Source: Actinomycetes bacterium
GTDB lineage: Bacteria > Actinomycetota > Acidimicrobiia > IMCC26256 > PALSA-610
Direction: 5' to 3'
NCBI GenBank assembly: GCA_025360585.1
Contig: JANYBW010000046.1
Coordinates: 1-64,000 of the forward strand
Length of the DNA stretch: 64,000 nucleotides
Under the pieces are notes generated by a model. It worked only from the letters and a program-made list of their open reading frames with translations, was not told where the DNA came from and did not search any database. Shown here one piece after another: positions 24,740-34,648 of the stretch (position 1 is its first letter; each line of letters starts with the position of its first letter). The translations under genes were made by a program, and so were the position numbers.

Positions 24740-24919
24740 CGGCTCGGCGTTATCATGCGATCGCCGGAGGTCGGCACGTTACGCAACCTCGGCCTCGAAC
24801 CGATTCTCGATCTTGGTTTGAGACTCGGAGAAGGCACTGGGGCGTGCTTGGTCATTCCGATCGTGCAAGCGAGCGCCCGCATGTTGCACGAAATGGCCAC
24901 CTTCGACCAATTGGGCTAG
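24740..24919 (+). pseudogene. cobT: 3' remnant of cobT (nicotinate-nucleotide:dimethylbenzimidazole phosphoribosyltransferase)
   Basis: The frame ending at TAG 24917-24919 encodes [20 protein letters not shown], then [20 protein letters not shown] and EMATFDQLG. This is the conserved C-terminal end of CobT, including the [12 protein letters not shown] loop. Recognisable similarity starts at about 24752. Nothing resembling the other 300 residues is present upstream, which is occupied by cobO. The fragment is therefore a deletion scar. It lies in the 291-base gap between cobO and the MFS gene. Confidence 0.82.
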
Positions 24920-24957
24920 CCAAGGCTCGCGGTCGGCAACGCCTACGATCAGCGGTC

Positions 24958-26328
24958 GTGACTGACACAACTGACACAACTGACACAACTGCCACAACAC
25001 CACCCGCCAACCTTCCGGCCGACGATCGGGCCCGCCGAGTGATGCCTGTCGTGGTCTTCACCGTCTTTCTCGACATGCTCGGCGTCGGGATTTTGCTGCC
25101 TGTCGTGCCCCAACTCCTCGGCAATCCCCGATCGCCTGAATATCTACTTCCGAACGGCTGGAAGTACTCAACTGGCCTGATTTTATTGGGCTTTTTGACC
25201 GCGATCTATTCGTTCATGCAATTTCTCGCCACGCCAATCCTTGGTCAGCTCTCGGATCGCTACGGCCGCCGGCCCATCCTTGCGTTCAGTCTGCTCGGCA
25301 CATCACTTAGCTACGTAGTGTTCGCGATCGGCATCGTGCAGCGCAATATTCCGCTGCTGTTCGCCGCGCGCGCATTCGATGGCATCACTGGTGGCAATAT
25401 CGCAGTGGCCCAAGCCGCCGTCGCCGATGTAAGTACGAACGAGAACCGCACGCGCAACTTTGGGCTCGTCGGCGCAACGTTCGGGTTGGGGTTTATCGCC
25501 GGACCGTACGTTGGCGGCAAGCTCGCCTCACCGCACGTTCAGTTCATCACCGGGCTCGGATTCAAAAGCCCATCCTGGTTCAGTGCAGCAACGCCGTTTT
25601 GGTTCGCGGCAGGGTTGGCGGCGCTCAACACCATGTTGGTCATCACGCGCTTTCCCGAAACGCTGGCGACCAAGGCTCAAGCAAAACGCATCGCATGGAA
25701 TCAGTCGTTCGCCAATATCCGCAAAGCCGCTGCGTTGCCCGGGCTGCGCCCAATTTTCACCACGGTGTTTCTGTACCAGAGCGGATTCACGTTCTTCACG
25801 ACGTTCTTTGCGTTGTACATATCGCGCAAGCTGCACTTCAGTGGAAGCAATGTCGGCGATTACTTCGCGTACATCGGCCTCTGGATTGCCTTCACCCAAG
25901 CCGTGCTGGCCCCGCGCCTCGCCAAACATTTCCCCAACTGGAAGATCGTGCGGGTCGCGATCCCACTGCTCTCCGTCGCAGTGCTCGCGTGCCTCGCTCC
26001 GACCAACACGACGCAACTCTTGCTCACCGGTTGGTTGGTCCCGGTGTTCGTCGGATGCGTGTTCGCGAACGCGACATCGCTGGTGAGTGCGAGCGCACCT
26101 GCGCACATGCAGGGTGAAGTATTGGGAATCAACGCCAGCGTGCAAGCCTTGGCGCAATCGATTCCTGCGGCGCTCACGGGATTTCTTGCAACGGCCTCCG
26201 ATAGTGGCCCAATCATCGCTTCCAGCATCGCAATCATGACCGGGGCCATCGTGTTTTTCGTCTTTTATCGTCCCCCATCACGCGCCGCGGGTACCCCAGC
26301 CGCATCCCCGTCACCAGCACACGGCTGA
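24958..26328 (+). CDS. MFS transporter, TetA/DHA1-like (12 TMS), 456 aa
   Basis: The GTG start at 24958 lies after the cobT scar; longer in-frame starts would run through it and are rejected. After a Thr-rich leader the first helix begins VMPVVVFTVFLDMLGVGILL. Motif A reads GQLSDRYGRRPILAFSLLG and a motif-C-like stretch is GLGFIAGPYVGG. Twelve helices can be counted. The overall pattern is closest to tetracycline-efflux-like and general drug or metabolite exporters of the DHA1 family. The substrate is unknown. No regulator is adjacent. Confidence 0.9.
   Translation: MTDTTDTTDTTATTPPANLPADDRARRVMPVVVFTVFLDMLGVGILLPVVPQLLGNPRSPEYLLPNGWKYSTGLILLGFLTAIYSFMQFLATPILGQLSDRYGRRPILAFSLLGTSLSYVVFAIGIVQRNIPLLFAARAFDGITGGNIAVAQAAVADVSTNENRTRNFGLVGATFGLGFIAGPYVGGKLASPHVQFITGLGFKSPSWFSAATPFWFAAGLAALNTMLVITRFPETLATKAQAKRIAWNQSFANIRKAAALPGLRPIFTTVFLYQSGFTFFTTFFALYISRKLHFSGSNVGDYFAYIGLWIAFTQAVLAPRLAKHFPNWKIVRVAIPLLSVAVLACLAPTNTTQLLLTGWLVPVFVGCVFANATSLVSASAPAHMQGEVLGINASVQALAQSIPAALTGFLATASDSGPIIASSIAIMTGAIVFFVFYRPPSRAAGTPAASPSPAHG
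24960..24997 (+). repeat. 9-bp tandem repeat at the 5' end of the MFS gene
   Basis: ACTGACACA is repeated in register three times, with a fourth diverged copy (ACTGCCACA), encoding TDTTDTTDTTATT. It is in frame, so gain or loss of units only changes the length of the N-terminal tail. Confidence 0.75.
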
Positions 26329-26355
26329 GTCGTCTCGATCGAAAGGAGGCCCGGA

Positions 26356-27507
26356 ATGCAACGCGACATTTTCGAACCCGAACACGATGCGCTGCGCGCG
26401 AGCTTCCGATCGTGGCTCGATCACGAAGTCGTTCCGAACCGCGACACCTACGAGCGCGACGGCATCGTGCCGCGCGAACTGTTCGCACAAGCGGGCCAGC
26501 ACGGGTTTCTGGGCATGGCGATTCCCGAGGAGTACGGCGGTGGTGGAGTTGAGGATTTTCGTTACAACTTGGTGATTGCCGAAGAAGTGCAAGCTGCGGG
26601 AACCGGCGGTGCGGGCCTTGGCCTTACCCTGCACAACGACATTTGCACTCCGTATTTCTTGGCCTATTGCAATGAGGAACAACGCGAGCGATGGCTACCG
26701 GGCATCGCTTCGGGAGAACTCATTACTGCGATCGCGATGACGGAACCCGCAATCGGCTCGGATCTCGCGTCCATGTCCACGACAGCAATTCGCGACGGCG
26801 ACCACTACATCGTGAACGGATCCAAAACGTTCATCACGAACGGCATCAACGCTGATCTCGTGATCACCGCAGTGAAAACTGATCCGAGCCAAAAGCATCG
26901 CGGGATGTCGTTGCTGGTGTTGGAGCGAGGCATGCACGGTTTTGAACGGGGCCGCAACCTCAACAAGCTCGGGCTGCATTCACAAGACACTGCGGAGCTG
27001 TTCTTTTCGGATGTGCACGTTCCGGTCGCGAACCTGCTCGGCGATGAAGGAACCGGGTTCACGCAACTCGTGCACAATTTGCCCCAGGAACGTTTGTCGA
27101 TTGCGGCCGCAGGCATCGCCGCCGCGCGCGCCGCGATGGGCTGGACCCTCGATTACATCAAAGAACGCAAGGCGTTCGATCAGGCGATTGGCAGTTTTCA
27201 AAACACTCGCTTCGTGATGGCTGAAATTGCCACCGAAGTTGAGATCGGCCAAGCCTTCATTGATAAATGCGTGGTGGCGCTAAACGAACACACGCTGACA
27301 GCCGAAGAAGCTTCGATGGCGAAATGGTGGTGCACCGAGCTGCAAAAGAAGGTCGTGGATCGCTGTTTGCAGCTCCACGGTGGCTACGGATACATGATGG
27401 AATATGAGATCGCCAAGGCCTACGCGGATGCCCGAATCACCACGATCTACGGCGGTACCACCGAGATCATGAAAGAAATCATCGGCCGGTCCCTCGGCCT
27501 GCGATAG
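26356..27507 (+). CDS. Acyl-CoA dehydrogenase, 383 aa
   Basis: The ATG 26356 follows AAAGGAGG at an ideal distance. The fold order is N-terminal helices, the FAD and substrate strand region (AIAMTEPAIGSDLASMSTTA, FITNG), the beta domain (GLHSQDTAELFFSDVHVP) and C-terminal helices with CLQLHGGYGYMMEYEIAKAY and the catalytic-base region near TTIYGGTTEIMKEIIGR. It oxidises an acyl-CoA at alpha-beta using FAD. Chain length is not predictable, though the sequence resembles long-chain or medium-chain types used in actinobacterial fatty acid and branched-chain degradation. It stands alone upstream of the leu leader. Confidence 0.95.
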   Translation: MQRDIFEPEHDALRASFRSWLDHEVVPNRDTYERDGIVPRELFAQAGQHGFLGMAIPEEYGGGGVEDFRYNLVIAEEVQAAGTGGAGLGLTLHNDICTPYFLAYCNEEQRERWLPGIASGELITAIAMTEPAIGSDLASMSTTAIRDGDHYIVNGSKTFITNGINADLVITAVKTDPSQKHRGMSLLVLERGMHGFERGRNLNKLGLHSQDTAELFFSDVHVPVANLLGDEGTGFTQLVHNLPQERLSIAAAGIAAARAAMGWTLDYIKERKAFDQAIGSFQNTRFVMAEIATEVEIGQAFIDKCVVALNEHTLTAEEASMAKWWCTELQKKVVDRCLQLHGGYGYMMEYEIAKAYADARITTIYGGTTEIMKEIIGRSLGLR

Positions 27508-27517
27508 GATGGTCGCA

Positions 27518-27552
27518 ATGCGAATTTCAACCGCGATCCTTTTGCTCATGTA

Positions 27553-27553
<1 letters not shown>
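27518..27553 (+). CDS. leuL: leu leader peptide, 11 aa
   Basis: ATG CGA ATT TCA ACC GCG ATC CTT TTG CTC ATG TAG encodes MRISTAILLLM, with three consecutive Leu codons just before the end. AGGATGG upstream can serve as ribosome site; an in-frame ATG three codons earlier is an alternative start. A ribosome stalling at the Leu codons would cover the 5' arm of the first hairpin that follows. This is the standard layout of a leucine attenuator ahead of leuA. Confidence 0.85.
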
Positions 27554-29455
<1,902 letters not shown>

Positions 29456-29464
29456 CGCACACCG

Positions 29465-30034
29465 ATGGATGATTTTCTTCCCACCGATGATGAATGGCAG
29501 TTGTTGCACGAGCTGCGCCTCCGCGGCTTCGTGCCGTTCGCCGAAGAATTCGAACGGCTCGTCGAAAACGTTTTCGTCGTGCACAAAGCGAAGTTGGTCG
29601 CTTTCACTCCGCAAGGTCGAGCGGCCCACGAATCCTGGGCGCGTTATGAACTCGGCACCGAAACGCATGCATCTGCTCAACGTTTGCACGACAACTTCGA
29701 CCCGTTGAACAAAGAGCTCCTTACCGTGTGTTCGGCGTGGCAGGTACGGCCCGGAGGCGCGCCCAACGACCACACCGACGCCACCTACGACTGGCAAGTA
29801 ATCGATCGCCTCGATCGACTCCACGAAAAAGCCGCGCCCAGAATTCGCAGACTCGCTCGTGACGCAACCAGATTCGAGCGCTACGACCGCACGCTACGCA
29901 CAGCGTTGCGCAAGATCATCGACGACGGTGCAACCGAATGGTTCACCTCGCCAAGAATCGATTCGTACCACACCGTCTGGAATCAACTTCACGAGGATTT
30001 ACTGCTCGCGTTAGGTATCGACCGCAACGCGTAG
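29465..30034 (+). CDS. Helical/winged-helix-like hypothetical protein, 189 aa
   Basis: It starts 9 bases after the leuA stop, probably in the same transcript. The N-terminus DDEWQLLHELRLRGFVPF followed by VFVVHKAKLVAFTPQGRAAH looks like a winged-helix fold with an odd wing, similar to MarR-like domains. The C-terminal half is helical and rich in Arg, Asp and Glu. No signal or membrane segment. The function is unknown. It could be a DNA-binding regulator or only a structural relative. Confidence 0.7.
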   Translation: MDDFLPTDDEWQLLHELRLRGFVPFAEEFERLVENVFVVHKAKLVAFTPQGRAAHESWARYELGTETHASAQRLHDNFDPLNKELLTVCSAWQVRPGGAPNDHTDATYDWQVIDRLDRLHEKAAPRIRRLARDATRFERYDRTLRTALRKIIDDGATEWFTSPRIDSYHTVWNQLHEDLLLALGIDRNA

Positions 30035-30052
30035 CGGTATCGTCCAGCGCCG

Positions 30053-30360
30053 TTACGGCAACGTCCGCTCACGCAGTTTTGTGATCAGTTCAGCTTGAGA
30101 ATGCACACCAAGCTTGCCGAAGATCGCCCGGATGTGATTGCGGACCGTGTTCGCAGAAATGAACAGCTCTTTGCCAAACGTTCCATGACCTCATGTCGTA
30201 TCACCGATACTGCCGCAGCTCCCCCGGCTGAGAATTCCATCGCGGCTCGATTGTCGAACAAGAGTTTCGAGGCTTCGCCGTCGATCACCGACGCCGGATA
30301 CGGCCACGAATCCAACCAGCGGTACACGTCTTGGTCCCCGCCATGGTGATCCACAACCAT
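30053..30360 (-). pseudogene. LuxR-type regulator remnant (frameshifted, internal deletion)
   Basis: On the minus strand, the frame from ATG 30360 reads DVYRWLDSWPYPASVIDG, as in a PAS-like N-terminus, then HEVMERLAK, and then loses its match. One frame over, the sequence continues ELFISANTVRNHIRAIFGKL and AELITKLRERTLP to TAA at 30053-30055. That is the recognition-helix end of a LuxR helix-turn-helix. The join falls within the domain, so a deletion plus a frameshift has removed the middle. No single frame encodes a working protein. Confidence 0.8.
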
Positions 30361-30401
30361 CGACTGCACCGAGGCGGCGGGGCCTGCAATACGATTCGTA
30401 G

Positions 30402-31211
30402 ATGACAACGTTCGGCAATACATCGCAAATTGCCGCCGCCCGCCTGCCAGGTTCTGGCGATGCAGTGCTCGAAGGGTTCCACGCAATCAAACATTGCTTG
30501 CGATTCGGCGGGAATCCGAGCCTGGTGATTTCGCACAAACCCGAGGAGATCCGCGGGCTCGCAGAACAGCTCGCGCCTGATATCGCCGACGCCCTCCTGG
30601 CCCGCCTCACAATCGTGTCGGAAACAGAATTCGCGAACGCGTGCCCGAAGGCGCCGTCGAGTCCGATCGCTGCCATCGCGCCTCGCCGTACTGTGTTGCT
30701 TCACGATGTCTTGATCGCTGATCGGCGCCGCCCAATTGTGCTGCTCGAAGACCCGCGCCACGCGGGCAACGTAGGCGCCGTGATTCGAGTGGCGGCGGGC
30801 GCGGATGCCGCCGCGGTCATCACGACCGGAGCCTTGGATCCTTGGAATGCTTCGGTGCTGCGCGGCGCGGCCGGCTTGCACTACGCCATCGATGTCGCCC
30901 ACGCGCCAACGATCGCTAAGCTCCCCGATGCTGCACACCAACTCATCGCGCTCGACCCCGAAGGCGAACCACTCGATCCACGAACGATCCCCTTCGATGC
31001 GGTACTTGTATTCGGCACCGAACGCCAGGGGATCAGCGCGGAGCTATTGGCTCGATGTGAGCGTCGCGTGTGCTTGCCGATGCGCGCGGGCGTATCGAGC
31101 CTGAATCTCGCAACCGCAGTTTCGGCCACACTGTTCGCGATGCGTTTCGCCCAACCAGTGATCGAGCCCGTCGTCCTGCCGGGCGATCACGCGCACTCCA
31201 TTTCCGCGTAA
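30402..31211 (+). CDS. SpoU/TrmH-family RNA 2'-O-methyltransferase, 269 aa
   Basis: The N-terminal substrate-binding domain is followed by the knotted SpoU fold with its three motifs: motif 1 LEDPRHAGNVGAVIRVAAGA, motif 2 VFGTERQGIS and motif 3 LPMRAGVSSLNLATAVSATL. The catalytic Asn and Arg of motif 1 and the Ser and Asn of motif 3 are present. It methylates a ribose 2'-OH in tRNA or rRNA using SAM. Which site is modified cannot be told. The gene starts 41 bases beyond the LuxR remnant and is divergent from it. Confidence 0.93.
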   Translation: MTTFGNTSQIAAARLPGSGDAVLEGFHAIKHCLRFGGNPSLVISHKPEEIRGLAEQLAPDIADALLARLTIVSETEFANACPKAPSSPIAAIAPRRTVLLHDVLIADRRRPIVLLEDPRHAGNVGAVIRVAAGADAAAVITTGALDPWNASVLRGAAGLHYAIDVAHAPTIAKLPDAAHQLIALDPEGEPLDPRTIPFDAVLVFGTERQGISAELLARCERRVCLPMRAGVSSLNLATAVSATLFAMRFAQPVIEPVVLPGDHAHSISA

Positions 31212-31250
31212 GGTGCTTGGCAACATCATTCGGACACCGCGGAGCTACTC

Positions 31251-31973
31251 ATGGGCAACACAATTGGCGTGATCATTCCCGAAGGCAACGAAGTCGTCGC
31301 GCGCGACTTCGCGACCATCGCGCCTGAAACCGCGTTCGAATTCACGTCGTTTCACGTTGATCAGCCGGAGCCAGGAACTGCAGGCGGCTTTTTGCAAATC
31401 CTCGGTGCTACCCGTAAAGCGATCCGCGACGCGGTCGTGGCGGCACAAGCATCTCAACCCGACGCCCTCATCATGGCAACTTCGGCGGAAACGTTTTGGA
31501 GCGGGGTCGAAGGTAACGCCGAGTTCGAAGAACGGCTCGCGGAACTCACTGATCTCAACGTTACGACTGGAGCCTCGGCCTGCCATGCCGCGCTCGTTGC
31601 GCTCTCTGCGAAACGAATTGCATTACTCACTCCCTACCCGGCCAACGCAGAGCGCGAAGCCCGCAGCTTTTTTGACGAAGCCGGTTTCGATGTAGCGCGC
31701 GTGATCGATTTACAACGGCGCGACCGTTCCGCGGTCGCCGCCGTTACCCGAGAAGAGTTATTGAGTGCATTGCAAGGAATCGACGGCGACGATCTCGATG
31801 CCATCGTGCAGGTCGGCACGAACCTCGGCTGTGTGGAACATCGTGCAACCATAGAAACCGCGATCAAAGCACCGCTGCTCGCGATGAACGAAGTCACTGT
31901 GTGGCACGCGCTGCGCGGCATCGGCGTCGAAACTCAGCTCGCGAACCACGGCCCCCTTTTTCAGGAGCACTGA
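31251..31973 (+). CDS. Asp/Glu-racemase-superfamily protein (maleate isomerase / arylmalonate decarboxylase-like), 240 aa
   Basis: The fold signature is two pseudo-symmetric halves, each with a Cys: TTGASACHAALVAL (first Cys) and TNLGCVEHRATIE (second). Maleate isomerase and related enzymes use such a Cys pair; the first half also has the PDALIMATSAETFW strand. It begins MGNTIGVIIP. The following acyl-CoA synthetase gene starts 5 bases after the stop, so the two are one operon. A substrate such as maleate or a related dicarboxylate is inferred, not shown. Confidence 0.82.
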   Translation: MGNTIGVIIPEGNEVVARDFATIAPETAFEFTSFHVDQPEPGTAGGFLQILGATRKAIRDAVVAAQASQPDALIMATSAETFWSGVEGNAEFEERLAELTDLNVTTGASACHAALVALSAKRIALLTPYPANAEREARSFFDEAGFDVARVIDLQRRDRSAVAAVTREELLSALQGIDGDDLDAIVQVGTNLGCVEHRATIETAIKAPLLAMNEVTVWHALRGIGVETQLANHGPLFQEH

Positions 31974-31978
31974 TCTCG

Positions 31979-33607
31979 ATGGAGCTGCATTACGCAACGA
32001 TTTGGGAATCAATCGCGGACGCGATCCCCAACGAAATCGCGCTCGTGCAAGGCACGCGCCGCATCTCGTGGCAGCAGTTTGATGATCGTGCGGCCCGGCT
32101 AGCTTCGGCCCTCGCGGACGGCGGCATTGGCGTTGGTTCCAAAGTCGGGCTGTTTTTGTATAACTCACCTGAGTTTTTGGAGAGCTACTTCGCGATTCTG
32201 AAAATGCGAGCAACGCCGTTCAACGTCAATTATCGCTACCTCGATGACGAGCTGCTGTATTTGTTCGACAATGCCGACGCCGAAGCCGTGATCGTGCACG
32301 CCAGCCTCGCGGGCCGGCTCGCGAATATCGCCGATCGTTTGCCGCAGCTCACAACCATCATTGTCGTCGAAGACGAACCGCACCAGGCGAATCTCGGCGT
32401 TGTGTACGAGCGCGTCATCGCTGAGACTTCACCCGCACCGCGAATCGAACGCGACCCCAACGACATCACCATGACCTACACCGGCGGCACCACCGGCATG
32501 CCGAAGGGCGTGGTGTCGAAACTCGGCCCTGGCGTCGAAGGGCTCATGACGACGGTACCGCCGCTACTCGGGCGACCGCCCGTTACCGATCCGGCCGCGT
32601 GCGCGCAGCTCGCGATCGAACTGCGCGACACGAACAACACGTTCACCGCCCTCCCCGCCCCTCCGCTCATGCACGCGACCGGATTGAGCATCGGCGCGAT
32701 GCCAGCTTTGTTGTTCGGTGGTCGAGTCGTGTTACTCCAAGGTCGCGGACTTGACGTCGAAGAACTATGGGCCACCGTCGAACGCGAGAAGGTGAACGGC
32801 ATCACGCTGGTTGGTGATCCCTTCGCTCGCCCCATGCTGAAAGCCCTTGATGCTGCGCCCGGACGCGCCCTCGAATCGGTAACTGCCATCAGCTCCTCGG
32901 GTGCGATGTTTTCGTCCGAGATCAAAGCCGGGCTCCTTGCCCATATGCCCACGGCGATGATCATCGACCTCATCGCTTCGACCGAAACCACCATGGGCAT
33001 GTCGCTCAGCACCCACGCTAACCCAGCAATTACAGGGCGTTTCTATCCGAATCCCGGTGTGATTGTCATCACCGACGATGGCCAGCGAGTCGAGGCGGGC
33101 TCGGGTGACATTGGTTTTGTGGCCGTACCGGGCGGTGCCGACGGCTACTACAAAGACGAAGCCAAGACCGCAAAAACCTTTCAGCTCATCGACGGCATTC
33201 GTTACGCGATTCCCGGCGACTACGCGACGATCGAAGCAGACGGCTCGATCGCACTTCTCGGACGCGGCTCCCAGTGCATCAACACCGGCGGCGAGAAGGT
33301 CTTTCCCGAAGAAGTTGAAGAGATCATCAAGACTCATAGCGCCATCGACGACTGCCTGATCTTTGGCGTAGACGACGAACGGTTCGGGCAGCGCGTCGTT
33401 GGTGTCGTTTCGCTGAGCGCCGACGACGCCAGTGGAGACACCGCGATCAACATCGACGAAGTCATCGCGTTCGGGCGAACCAAACTGGCGGGCTACAAAG
33501 TCCCCCGCCAACTCATCGTGCTTGCAGTGGTGCCGCGACATGCGGCCGGCAAAGCGGACTACCCCATGGCAACCGAGCTCTTCCACGCCGCGCTCTCGCC
33601 CCTATAG
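31979..33607 (+). CDS. Acyl-CoA synthetase (AMP-forming), 542 aa
   Basis: The start ATG 31979 follows CAGGAG and lies 5 bases after the isomerase stop. The adenylate-forming family motif is TMTYTGGTTGMPKGVVSK; later points are MFSSEIKAGLL and STETTMGMS. The C-terminal hinge GDYATIEADGSIALLGRGSQ is followed by INTGGEKVFPEEVE. The final catalytic Lys region reads GKADYPMATELF. It activates a carboxylic acid to its CoA thioester via an acyl-adenylate. The substrate is unknown; the neighbourhood suggests a fatty or dicarboxylic acid. Confidence 0.94.
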   Translation: MELHYATIWESIADAIPNEIALVQGTRRISWQQFDDRAARLASALADGGIGVGSKVGLFLYNSPEFLESYFAILKMRATPFNVNYRYLDDELLYLFDNADAEAVIVHASLAGRLANIADRLPQLTTIIVVEDEPHQANLGVVYERVIAETSPAPRIERDPNDITMTYTGGTTGMPKGVVSKLGPGVEGLMTTVPPLLGRPPVTDPAACAQLAIELRDTNNTFTALPAPPLMHATGLSIGAMPALLFGGRVVLLQGRGLDVEELWATVEREKVNGITLVGDPFARPMLKALDAAPGRALESVTAISSSGAMFSSEIKAGLLAHMPTAMIIDLIASTETTMGMSLSTHANPAITGRFYPNPGVIVITDDGQRVEAGSGDIGFVAVPGGADGYYKDEAKTAKTFQLIDGIRYAIPGDYATIEADGSIALLGRGSQCINTGGEKVFPEEVEEIIKTHSAIDDCLIFGVDDERFGQRVVGVVSLSADDASGDTAINIDEVIAFGRTKLAGYKVPRQLIVLAVVPRHAAGKADYPMATELFHAALSPL

Positions 33608-33652
33608 CCGTATCCCTATAGCCACAGGCAGGAATTTCTCACTCGGGTGTCT

Positions 33653-33681
33653 CCGGACCGTTCAAGCGGGAAACGGTCCGG
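33653..33681. terminator. Hairpin at the convergent end of the synthetase and lyase genes
   Basis: CCGGACCGTT (33653-33662) and AACGGTCCGG (33672-33681) make a perfect 10-bp stem; on the plus strand CTTTC follows. It straddles the stop of the minus-strand gene and may stop both transcripts. Confidence 0.55.
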
Positions 33682-34582
33682 CTTTCGCCACCAGGCTCGG
33701 AACCGTACGGCCGAGTTCACGCTCAAGCCAATCGCTCGCTTCGATGAGTTTCGTCAGCGAGACCCCAGTGCAATAGCCACTGCGCTCAAGCATGTACACA
33801 ACGTCTTCGGTGGCGATGTTGCCCGTGGCGCGCGGTGCGAACGGACATCCACCGATGCCGCCGAGGCTCGCGTCGATCACGGTCACGCCTGATTCAACTG
33901 CGGCGAGCGCATTCGCGATGCCGGTATTGCGAGTGTTGTGAAAGTGGGCGCGCAATGCAATGCCGTCATAGATGAGCGCCCGACTGGACGTTACAAGTTC
34001 GCGCACTTGATTCGGCACTGCCGCTCCTATGGTGTCGGCCAACGCGATTTCGGTCGGGCGCGCGCCAGCAATCTGGTCAACGATATTGAGCACGTGCTGA
34101 GGATCGACGACCCCTTCGTAGGGGCATCCAAAGGCCGCGGACAACGTGACACTCACCGGAATCGCATGTTCATTCGCTCGCGCAATCACGGTGATTGCTG
34201 CATCGATCGAAGCTTGTGAGCTCATCGATTGATTCTTGTGCGAAAAAGTGTCCGTGCACATCACCACGACGTTGATCTCCGGAGTCGCCGCGGCGAGCGC
34301 GCGATCGAAGCCACGTTCGTTGAGCACCAGCCCGATGTAGCTCGGCCCCGAACCTTCCGCTCGCGACCACGGCCGTTGCGCAAGTTCGGCGAGCACGGCT
34401 TCGGCGTCGGCCATCTGCGGAACCCGTTTCGGATTCACAAAGCTTGCTACCTCCACGCGCCGCACGCCGGCCGCAACAATCCGTTCGACGAGGGCAACCT
34501 TTTGTTGCGTGGTGAACATGACTGCATCACTCTGCAAGCCGTCGCGAGGCGCGACATCAACAATCTCAACGGTTCGTTGCAC
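33662..34582 (-). CDS. Hydroxymethylglutaryl-CoA lyase family protein, 306 aa
   Basis: The GTG start at 34582 is divergent from the CoA-transferase gene. The TIM barrel of the HMGL family is marked by EIVDVAPRDGLQ (metal Asp), VEVASFVNPKRVPQMADAE, LRAHFHNTRNTG and the catalytic Cys loop GGIGGCPFAPRATGNIATED. It cleaves a 3-hydroxy-3-methyl-acyl-CoA to acetyl-CoA (or propionyl-CoA) and a keto acid. This is the last step of leucine breakdown or of related branched acyl chains. It has its own promoter in the 66-base divergent space at 34583-34648. Confidence 0.93.
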   Translation of the reverse strand: MQRTVEIVDVAPRDGLQSDAVMFTTQQKVALVERIVAAGVRRVEVASFVNPKRVPQMADAEAVLAELAQRPWSRAEGSGPSYIGLVLNERGFDRALAAATPEINVVVMCTDTFSHKNQSMSSQASIDAAITVIARANEHAIPVSVTLSAAFGCPYEGVVDPQHVLNIVDQIAGARPTEIALADTIGAAVPNQVRELVTSSRALIYDGIALRAHFHNTRNTGIANALAAVESGVTVIDASLGGIGGCPFAPRATGNIATEDVVYMLERSGYCTGVSLTKLIEASDWLERELGRTVPSLVAKAGPFPA

Positions 34583-34648
34583 CTGGTCACCTTGGCTCTA
34601 TCGTCGGATCCGTTCTGCCTGCATTGTCGCACGATCGGAGAGGGTTCG

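Noticed and set aside
24670-26328. Longer version of the MFS gene starting near 24670
   Set aside because: The upstream part runs through the cobT scar in another frame and has no membrane protein character; GTG 24958 is preferred.
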